Assembly: GCA_934047225.1 (NCBI GenBank)
Contig: OW203991.1
Coordinates: forward strand, 2,914,001-2,978,000
From: Ypsolopha sequella
Taxonomy: Eukaryota > Arthropoda > Insecta > Lepidoptera > Ypsolophidae
Direction of reading: 5' to 3'
DNA: 64,000 bases
Positions 56,205 through 64,000 of the stretch are shown here, one piece after another. The position numbers were made by a program, and so were the translations under genes. How positions within the stretch are numbered: the stretch's first letter is position 1; each line of letters begins with the position of its first letter. A model generated the notes under the pieces. That model saw only the letters and a list, made by a program, of their open reading frames with translations. It did not search any database and had not been told where the DNA came from.

Positions 56205-58603
56205 GTTAGTCTGCATAGAGGTAGCATACCGGGTGCAAAAGGACAGGTACTAATCAATCTGAACAACTTACCCAAAGAAAATAACAGCGCAAATAAAAAA
56301 ATTGGGTCTGCTTCTACTGCTAAATTCAAAGTAGGTTTTCAAAATTAGTAAGGAGACGTAAACATTTTTTCGTATTACATCTACAAATTATACAAAACAT
56401 TTTGCTTGCTTTAAGTTTGCTATTTAGGCAAGCACAACCAGCCAGCTATCAAAAAGAGTTCGGTGACTATACTTTTCTATGTAATTTCAACTTAATCATA
56501 AATGGATGCATGCACTGGCGAAGCCAGTTAGGGGCAGACGTGGGCACGACCTTCCACCAGAAGAATTGATCAAATATATTTAAGTTTCAACTAAGCAAGC
56601 ATAAGCGTGACCGACTTAGAATCGAACAAGTTAAACGTCATAAAGTTCAGTTCTACTTGATTCAAAATGAGGTGCTCAATGCCAGGTGCTATAGACTCTT
56701 AAGGAATTGATAGAGTTCGATATTAATGTTAACATGAACGTGTGATTAAATGAATTTTCATATTTTAAGGACTGTATGAAAGGAGATTCTGCCATACAAA
56801 GCGAGTTCCTCTGTCATTCATCCAGATAGATGACTTGATTTTTTATTGATACCTAGATAAGTTGGATCTGACACGTTATATCTGGAAATCTCTGTTGTTC
56901 TTTTTTGACACAATGCTTTATGACAAAAAATACAGAGATCAGTAAACTCGTTGCAACGGGACTAAAACACACTATTTTGAATGTTTCTTTCCAGTGATAT
57001 TCCACTTTCCAGCGATAAGGTCTATTCTAGTCATAAATCTAACAACAGGAAATTCTCGTTAATATTGTCTAGTTAATGTTAAAGCCATAAGATTTCAATT
57101 TACATTGATATCATTGAATAATAACGAAATAGGGGAATTACAGCAAAACCCACAACTTTAGGGGAATTACAGCAAAACCTAAAACTTTTCTCTTGCAATT
57201 AGGAAGGGTGAGTCGCTCTGTGCGAGACAACAAATAGTAAAATTTGTATTGTTTTTATATTGTTTCTAGTATTGTTAGTAGATTTACTTATTTTAATAAT
57301 ATTATATTGTATAACGCATTAGTTTTTAAACTGTCATGTTATACTTTTTAAATAAATAAATAATAATAATAAATAATAACTAATTGCCACACCTCTTCCA
57401 GCGCGGATTGATTGATTCCTATGGAAATTCCAACAAAACTAATTTTGTCCCCCCCTCCCCCTATCGTGCTCCCTTCATAGCAAAACCCTGGCAACGCCAA
57501 AGGATGCATGCTTAGAATTTATTTGCATTAAACCGGTGAGCCGCTTTTGAGTCGCGGACTTTGACTACCTATAAGTAAATATAGTCCGTGTTTTTAGAAT
57601 CCGGGTCCAACCACTGGATAGAACTGCATAACCCGAAAATTCTCTCCACTGATCGCCATTACTACCCTATAATTGTGCGTGAAGCGATTGAAATCAAGAA
57701 ACATCCAAATAATTTCAATCGGGAAAATGGTTTCAAACTGTCTCCCACATGGATTCCAGTTATCGGGAAATTTTAATCGCGGGTTTCTTCTCTTAGTGCA
57801 TCTCCGGATACTGTGAGTGTTGTGTGCCGTGCGTGAATTAGATAACAATTAATTTTAAAGACTAAAGTGTTTATGAGGGTAAAAGAAAAATACTTCGGTC
57901 GTCACCTGCATCTCATCACTGCGCCTCGCCATACTTGCCAGTTTCCCGTAAACCACGAGACATGCAACTGTCTCGAAACGTCGGGTGTCCCCTTTTCGTA
58001 AAAAAGGTAAAAATTGATCGCGGTAGATCCGATAATAAATATGAAAATGAATGAAATGAAAATTTCTTTATTTCAAAATAAGTTACCTTAATTATTAAAA
58101 CTCTAGTTCCCACAGAAAGTTTCCTTGTGTAGTGGAAACTAGGCGAAATTATATATATATATATTATAATGTGTACGAAACGCGAGAGTCTAAAGTTATA
58201 TATTGCAAACATGATTCTATTATATTCTATAATCGACAAAAACATTTCGTCATCTCGCATATTGTTCTTTCATTCACGTTACGTTATCCCATCCCTAAAA
58301 CGAAATGTCAAACTCTTCTGTGAATTTATTTTGTCTGTGTACAGGAATTCCGTAAAAGTACGATTTTACCTAAAAATGTTATTTAAAATGACAATTTAAA
58401 GCATTTTTCAGTGTTAATTAATGCATGAGTGTGTAAACTAGTGTCTGTAACTTACTGTGGTAATCTACGTTGCGTGATTGTTTCGGAATGTCGTGATATG
58501 TGATGGAGTGAGCTTTGTTTACCACTTTAGTCGAGTATAACAACACGGACTATAAATACAAATATGATCAGGTGATTAAAAATGTATTTTCTACAAATTT
58601 CAG
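56205..58603 (+). other. Brf1 intron 5
   Basis: 2.4 kb. A 30-bp tandem duplication (AGGGGAATTACAGCAAAACC) lies at 57131-57185, and a GTAAACCACGAGACATGCAA segment near 57948 that also occurs in intron 2 (19372). No gene. Confidence 0.8.
57131..57185 (+). repeat. Two-copy ~35-bp tandem duplication
   Basis: AGGGGAATTACAGCAAAACC is repeated after the short spacer CACAACTTT. Confidence 0.85.
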
Positions 58604-58721
58604 CTAATAGACGAAGAGGATGGCGAGAAAGAGTTGTCAGAGCTACAGAGAGAGATAGACTTACAATTAGAAAAGGACAACTGCAAAAGAAAGAAAGCCA
58701 ACACGCCCAATTTAAGTTTAG
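58604..58721 (+). CDS. Brf1: Brf1 exon 6: charged linker
   Basis: Residues 308-347, acceptor AAATTTCAG and donor G|GTAAGC. The product is a charged, probably alpha-helical stretch with EEDGEKELSELQREID. It corresponds to the helical segment of BRF1 just after the cyclin repeats (EVEGEISSYQ in human). Both neighbouring junctions keep frame. Confidence 0.87.
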
Positions 58722-58899
58722 GTAAGCAAAAAAACACAACCCAATAAGAGGGTGTTGTCTTTTTCTAAAACAATATTAAAATTAATATGACCCAATGTAA
58801 ACCCGCAGTCATCAGAGACCAATGAAACTGGTCAAGTGCGAGTCCAGACTCGTGCCGTATTTCGTAATTTTGTTTATATAATAGATTAACATTATATAA

Positions 58900-59041
58900 T
58901 TGCAGTATAGAAACGCAGAAAGAAAAGTAAATCTGAATGTGAGGAGCTCTGAACCGGGATGCGAACCCGGGAACTCTTGCTTTCCCGCGTTCAGAGCTCC
59001 TCACATCCAGATTTACTTTTCTTTCTGCGTTTCTATACTGC
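58900..59041. mobile_element. Foldback element carrying a tRNA T-arm (Brf1 intron 6)
   Basis: The arms TATAGAAACGCAGAAAGAAA and GAGGAGCTCTGAAC pair with inverses. The loop on the minus strand contains CCGGGTTCGCATCCCGG, a consensus B-box T-arm. No A box or D arm. Confidence 0.85.
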
Positions 59042-59225
59042 CATGATATAATATTAATTTGTATATCTCTTTGCGATGGATAAATCGCCAAGTGTTCAAA
59101 CATAAAAAATTATTTCTATCATAGTTTTTATATAACAGATTATTTAGATAACTCAGTCTTGGCCCTCGTCAGTACAAAGGTACGGGGGATGGTGACAATG
59201 GGAATCACGCGGAAGACGGGGAGCT

Positions 59226-59248
59226 TGGGAGAGAGAGAGAGAGAGTAT
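59226..59248 (+). repeat. (GA)n microsatellite
   Basis: Short GAGAGA run. Confidence 0.85.
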
Positions 59249-59459
59249 CACACACACTCTTTCGATGCTGTAAGCCCGCCCCTGCGCCCCTGTAGTGCAG
59301 TGGCGTTGGTGGGGGAAATTGGTACATAACCCCCAAAAGTCATTTACGCCGATTCCAAAATCTTCTTGACGGTTTATTATTAACTGCTAAAGTCTAACCA
59401 ATGAAATCAAAAATAGTCGAAAAGTAGAAAAATATCAAAAGATTTACAAATTATTTCAG

Positions 59460-59597
59460 AAGACAGAATAGCAGAAGGTGATGAAGCATCAAGATTTGCG
59501 GCGAAAGACACGATCACCCTGATAGGAGACATCGTGAAAGAGGTCCAACCGAAGAATGAGGCGGCAATGAAGCAGGAGAAAATTGAGAAAGGACTCG
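59460..59597 (+). CDS. Brf1: Brf1 exon 7: linker
   Basis: Residues 347-393, acceptor TTATTTCAG and donor G|GTGAGT, phase 1 on both sides. Acidic and lysine-rich sequence without a recognised fold. It is assigned by splice signals and by the continuous frame between exons 6 and 8. The weak conservation expected of the BRF1 middle region prevents stronger proof. Confidence 0.82.
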
Positions 59598-59611
59598 GTG
59601 AGTTCACATCG

Positions 59612-59760
59612 CCACGATATGAATCCCTGTGGGGGTGGCAGAGGCGTTTCTGAGTATAAACTGAAATTGAAGTACAAACTCGTACGCCCTCGTTTCACCG
59701 ATGATATTACGTCCCTACGTGATGGGGTGAGACCACGGGCGTTATAGCTTTCACATGGGA
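59612..59760 (-). mobile_element. SINE-like body fragment (Brf1 intron 7)
   Basis: GAATCCCTGTGGGGG...CGTTTCACCGATGATATTAC matches the body of 8205-8551. Confidence 0.55.
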
Positions 59761-59918
59761 GTTCACTGAGACAATTTTAATATCAACACTTTATTTTGGC
59801 AGCAGAGGGGTCATAAATCTGTTACAAAATATTCAAGGGTTTTATTTTTACTAAAGTCTTAAGGGTTTGGACACCCTAAATATCCCCCTTATATACCTCT
59901 ATGGGTGGGCCCTATTGC
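59757..59918. repeat. Interspersed repeat (copy B of 29596)
   Basis: ATTTTAATATCAACAC, ATTTTGGCAGCAGAGGGG and TCCCCCTTATATACC are shared with 29596-29805. Confidence 0.65.
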
Positions 59919-60224
59919 TGCATTTCGGTTACAAATATCATTAATAAATATCAGGCTTTATGAAATGAAATGAAATGAAATATATATATTTATGTAATGT
60001 AGGTATAACAGAAACACTTATCAGTCAGTTTTTTATGTAATATAAGTAATTAAATAATATATGTGTATAGGTTATAGTTTTATGTCATAAATAATAATAT
60101 AGGGAATATGCAGGGGAATAATAAAGGTTGGGTTTACTTAAATTTAATAAAAAAATACACTTGAATAAAATAAAAATATAGGAATAAGGTATAAATAATA
60201 TTATAAATATATGCAATACATGTA

Positions 60225-60400
60225 ATAAATATATGGCTAACTCCGCCCATTCGACCATTCGATTAGTCTTGCTAAGAAGAAGGGCAAGAAACTTAGCAAG
60301 ATCATGTCTTTTTTTCATAATATTACAACTAAACGAAAAAAGTAAGCCTATAGTTTTATTGAATAAAGAGATAAAAACTACAAGACAGGAGAAAATTATG
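60225..60400 (-). mobile_element. LINE 3'-UTR fragment in reverse
   Basis: GATTAGTCTTGCTAAGAAGA and CTTAGCAAGATCATG are the inverse of 41126-41180 and 51640-51680. It ends 115 bases before Brf1 exon 8. Confidence 0.75.
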
Positions 60401-60514
60401 TCATGAAGACAGAAAAAAAATGTTTTTTTACCCCAGAAAAGTGTTTACGTCGTAATCTTACTTTTGACATTATTTGTTTAATAATTTCATTACGCTATGA
60501 TTATTATTCCACAG

Positions 60515-60642
60515 GCCCTGATCTGCACGTGATAGGGCTTGGCTCGACCGAGGACAAGGCCGACAAATTCGTGAAGCCAGAACCGAAGCAGATGTACAAC
60601 AAGGACCTCGTCAGAGAGGAGGACTTGCATCTTAATGACACG
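60515..60642 (+). CDS. Brf1: Brf1 exon 8: linker (last exon in window)
   Basis: Residues 393-435, acceptor TTATTCCACAG, ending GACACG|GTATCT in phase 0. It contains DLHVIGLGSTEDKADKFVKP. The donor is weak after +4. The conserved C-terminal homology block of BRF1, which binds TBP and Bdp1 (human motif around DDLEIDRYILNE), is not found downstream as far as 64000. At least one more coding exon should therefore lie beyond the window, past the LTR element. Confidence 0.82.
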
Positions 60643-61142
60643 GTATCTATCTATTTAAATGTTTTATTCGACGTCTGTCTGTCTGTGTGTTCGCTTATAG
60701 CTTGAGAACCCCGTGGGGGGTAGTAAAATAGGTTTTTTTTTTCCTTTTGAATTAAAAGTATGCAATAAATGCGTTTTAAAGCAATTTGTGTAAGTTACTA
60801 GTAATAATTAGGTTTTCACAAAAAAATACTCCACCCCACGAGTCGAACTCCTAGGAAACAAAATACTCTCAGCTCATTGGTTAATGCCAAGGGTGGATCC
60901 AGCTTGCGTGCTAGGGTCACAGGTTTCAAAATTGCAATAAAAAAAATATTATTTCGGGCATAGCTCCGGAATAGCTGGTACTAGACCCTATATAATATCA
61001 AAAGGTCAAATCATCAGCAGAAGAAAAATAGCGGTGACTGCACAAGAGCGTACCTCTTAAGTTATAGAGAGAGCAAAAGCACGATTCACCAACCCTTTTT
61101 AAGCAAAACGGGTTACCTAAGTAGGCTTTGAGAAAAAAAAGC
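60643..61142 (+). other. Start of Brf1 intron 8, noncoding
   Basis: A degenerate tRNA-like B-box (on the minus strand AGGAGTTCGACTCGTGG) lies near 60835-60860. No intact tRNA can be folded by eye. Confidence 0.4.
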
Positions 61143-61261
61143 CTTCACCGGTTCGGGCGTCCAGTTAGTATCCTACGGCATTGTTTATACAAAAGCGTAC
61201 GAAAAGGGCCCATTGAAATCAGTAATAATAACTGGACGCCCGAACCGCACTCAACGGTGAA
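61143..61261. repeat. Foldback
   Basis: TTCACCGGTTCGGGCGTCCA is inverted as TGGACGCCCGAACC...CGGTGAA. Confidence 0.85.
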
Positions 61262-61449
61262 AGCTAACACTGCCTACAAATACGCATAATTTAAGCATTG
61301 ATAATTATAATCTGTTACAATTTTCGCAAAATAACAAGAAATAGCGCCGAGCCAAGCGCCATATTTTGTCAATAGCGGAAACTGCAACCGTATAATATCA
61401 CCCCTAAGTTTGATATAAACGCTCGTTGCTACCAGAAATTGTAGCATAT

Positions 61450-62090
61450 AAAAAGTAGTAATACTGACTAGTGACGGGCATCGACGTCACTGGTGCGAGG
61501 ATTCCATAACCACGCTCAGACACCACTAATTGTATGCTAAAGGGCGATACTTGCAGCTGGAGCAGGGGCCCATAGCTGTCCCAGATTTATAGTATACAAG
61601 TATCTTATGATCTAATATTTAATATAAAATGTCCTACCAGACAGTTGTATGATGACCTCATCAAGTAGTCCTCGCACGAAGACCCTTCGCTGCGGAGACC
61701 AAGGCGTGTCGGTGCCGTGACACGTAGATCACCTTCCACGATGAATCTAAACACAACCCTCCTACCCCGGGATGCATCCGAACCCAGAAATAGTAATTAA
61801 CAAGTCCACTTGTCGCACACCGCGTGGATATAGGTTATTTCACACACACAGGAAATACACTCAAAAGTGGCCTTCACGCCAAAATATCTTCAGCCCTTGA
61901 TCGAATACTGTTTCTTACGATGTCCGCACCGATTTCCCTTGGGTTAAGCCCTTAATAACACATATTAAAATCGTCCGCGATCTATACCAAGAAAATTCCA
62001 CGTCCCTCGTTTTTGACAGCTCCAAGTCCATAGACAAAATATATAGACCATTGATGGATGCGTTCCGAAATATACATTTTATTCTGAACA
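61450..62090 (-). repeat. Putative 3' LTR of the BEL/Pao relic
   Basis: Begins TGTTCAGAATAAAATG just after the purine tract. No second LTR in the window is available for comparison. The lower boundary is uncertain, and an RTE-like GTGACGGGCATCG segment lies near 61472. Confidence 0.4.
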
Positions 62091-62525
62091 GTCCCCCGCT
62101 CTGGGCTGAGCAATCAGTCCACTAGCTCATACAACCGGGAGACGGGAGAGAGTTGTCATGGCTCGTCACAAAATCGAACCTTCGACCAACACCTCTGCGA
62201 CGCGTGGAGTTCCGTCTCCGCCAAAACAACTTTAATATACGGCCCCGGCGCCAAAACAAGGATAGCAAGTTCATATCCTTCCAAAGAATTAAATTTCCTT
62301 CCCTAGGATGCTCAGTCCTGTCTGACCACAGAGAGGACGAGAGTTGAGGACCGCTTCCACTTTACAATACACAGTGGCAAGCTCCTCAAAAATTAGGACA
62401 GTTTCCCCAATAACGCAGCGGAGGTGGGTCTTCGCCGACTTGACGGCAGCTTCAAAAAAATTCCCTCCCCAGTGAGGGCAATTTGGGGGACTGTACCGCC
62501 AAGTTACCCCTTTCCGGGCGAAGAT

Positions 62526-62735
62526 TTAACTTAAACTAGCATAGTTATTTACAAAACAAAAATTATCAATATCTTTTAGATAGTTAGCAGTACCTTTGTA
62601 GTTTGTGCCATTGTCGGAGCGAATAAGTGAAGGTAAATCCTTACGCGACACGAAACGATCCAACGCGGCGACGAAGGCCTCCGTAGTCAAAGCTGATACC
62701 ACTGCCAAGTGAACGGCCTTGGTGGCCAAGCACAC
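62526..62735 (-). pseudogene. BEL/Pao integrase core fragment
   Basis: A 69-codon open stretch with the CLATKAVHL motif, the TTEAFVAAL helix and the SDNGTNY motif carrying the second catalytic Asp. The frame closes at a stop at 62526 and homologous residues resume in another frame below it, including a VEAVLNSRPL-like end. Integrase joins element cDNA to the host chromosome; this copy is inactivated. Confidence 0.85.
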
Positions 62736-63299
62736 AAATACGCAAGGTATGCTTTCACAACCCGAGCGTTGCGATTGCTAAAAACCCCCGTGCGCGTTAC
62801 GTATGTGTCAATCCGACACCAACAGATTTACCAAAGGTCCGTCTTGGGTAGAAGCAAAGGATGAAGACTTCCGTATGGCAGGTCAGCTCTCCAAAATCAG
62901 CCTCCAAAACGCAGAAGTCCTTCATAATCCGTGAAAGGATTCAAACGAGCAACCGCTCACTTCAGCCTGGCGTGATCCTCGCGCAGAACTCGAAGTCTAA
63001 ACTTGATGAGGTCCGCCTGAAGTACACGTACCGTGTACCAATGCGCTCCAACGCTCCTCTGCACTCACGGCTGGGGACAAAATATATGAATTTCATTGAC
63101 TGGTTGGTATTTCAACATAATACCACCATCATATTGGGATCCTCCAAATCTGCAAACAGTATATGTTCATTTGAAAGCCATTTCCTAAGTTCGAACATAA
63201 TAATCCAAGTATCGAATCAAATATCGAATATCCAAAATTGTGGATACCTCCACCAATGAAGAAGAACCCAGAGTCTTTTAAAACCAAATAGGATCCATC

Positions 63300-63560
63300 C
63301 TAACAAATCTGCGCCCAGGAAAACATCGACTGGGGCCGGATGACAAAACGTGGGTCTGCCAGATGCAGACCTGACGTGCATGAGATTATGAACGGAGGAA
63401 GGTCCAAAGAAGGCTGCCAGCCGACAATATTGTCTATAACCATGGCTGCAGCCGCTGATTCAACTCCAGTCCACCAATACCTAGGAGCGGCACCGACGAA
63501 ACCTCCAGGTTCAAAACTAATCGGTGCGCCACTTGACTTTCCAAGTCGAGGAGGGCCCTT
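63300..63560 (-). pseudogene. BEL/Pao protease-region fragment
   Basis: On the minus strand, in interrupted frames, HLADP...PVDVFLGADL is recognisable as the end of the BEL aspartic-protease/linker region. Frames shift within it. Confidence 0.6.
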
Positions 63561-64000
63561 ACCCTAACTCAATCCCCCCTGGGGCCCTAGACGCGAGCCA
63601 TCGCGGTAGGCAACAGAACCGTCCGCGGTTCCGTACTCATGGCTTGAACAAGCTAGTTACAGGCTACCCCACCTGTGGAGTGCAGGACCAGTCCACTGGC
63701 AATAATACGGCTGGTGTGTGCACATCCCCACCATGGGGGGAGCGTAGCCTCCAACTCTCCCTGAGTACGGCGGGTGGTACTCTAACCGCGGGTACTCGCG
63801 GTACGGCGGTGAGTAACCACGTGACTCCGTCTTAACACGGTGCTCTATGCCAGCTGGCACCAAAACTGGCGCGGGGAGGGGGGGCCTAGCCCTTGCCAAC
63901 TCCAATTGGCCCCCGCCCGTAGGGGCCCAATTCACTACATGGCCATATGTGTGATAGCCCGTAGGCAAGCCCCCTACGGGTCCACGCGCAAATACATAAC

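Larger units (their letters stand above)
61600..64000 (-). mobile_element. Decayed BEL/Pao LTR retrotransposon, 5' part beyond window
   Basis: Minus-strand order is pol protease region (63560-63300), then RNase H end and zinc-binding part (about 63000-62880), then integrase core (62735-62400), then a purine tract (AGAGCGGGGGA) and a TGTTCAG start typical of an LTR at 62090. The LTR's far edge is not defined. The RT core is missing between protease and RNase H, and frames are broken by stops and shifts. It is a relic and cannot encode a working polyprotein. Confidence 0.75.

Noticed and set aside
55907..56329. 140-codon minus-strand frame opposite Brf1 exon 5
   Set aside because: It is the shadow of a GC-rich conserved exon and shows no family features.
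60830..60900. A minus-strand tRNA gene
   Set aside because: T-arm-like sequence exists but no cloverleaf with proper acceptor and D stems can be drawn.
63340..63968. Overlapping frames of 75-103 codons on both strands near the right edge
   Set aside because: They match no family as read. The region holds a degraded BEL/Pao pol/gag-side relic and is GC-rich, which lengthens chance frames.

Overview
The window is eukaryotic nuclear DNA, very probably from a moth or butterfly (Lepidoptera). It is AT-rich, its genes have short exons, and it is packed with transposon debris of kinds familiar from lepidopteran genomes: Lep1-like Helitron ends, LINE 3' ends with TTTGAA-type tails, RTE-type ends with GGAT tails, and many foldback MITEs. 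The species cannot be named from the sequence.

Two host genes can be read with confidence. (1) Brf1, a TFIIIB subunit of RNA polymerase III, lies on the + strand. Eight coding exons run from 18428 to 60642 and give the first 435 residues: zinc ribbon, both cyclin repeats and a charged linker. The C-terminal part lies beyond the window. (2) A BTB-BACK-PHR protein of the BTBD3/BTBD6 family lies on the - strand, in six coding exons from 26590 to 22375 (544 residues). It sits entirely inside the 34-kb third intron of Brf1, in the opposite direction. Two further candidate first exons on the - strand (7444-7576 and about 35776-35886) are weakly supported.

Layout: 1-16.0 kb is gene-poor and full of relics (LINE ends, a Lep1-like Helitron, a decayed transposase-type ORF, hAT and mariner-type foldbacks, an 849-bp near-perfect foldback). 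At 16.0-18.25 kb lies a 5'-truncated non-LTR retrotransposon with an intact RT/RNase H frame, whose poly(A) ends about 180 bp before the Brf1 start codon. At 18.4-20.6 kb are Brf1 exons 1-3. At 22.1-26.6 kb is the BTBD gene. At 26.6-54.5 kb the rest of intron 3 holds Helitrons, hAT, Tc1/mariner-like and TTAA MITEs, four copies of a 390-bp element, and a three-layer LINE nest. At 54.57-60.64 kb are Brf1 exons 4-8. At about 61.6-64.0 kb is a decayed BEL/Pao LTR retrotransposon on the - strand.

The most unusual feature is at 54.61-55.84 kb. Two thirds of Brf1 exon 4, its splice donor and 57 bp of intron are amplified into eight tandem 154-bp copies. Each copy has a usable-looking donor and none has a good acceptor. 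In copies 1-4 and 6 every change at an exon-equivalent site is synonymous.
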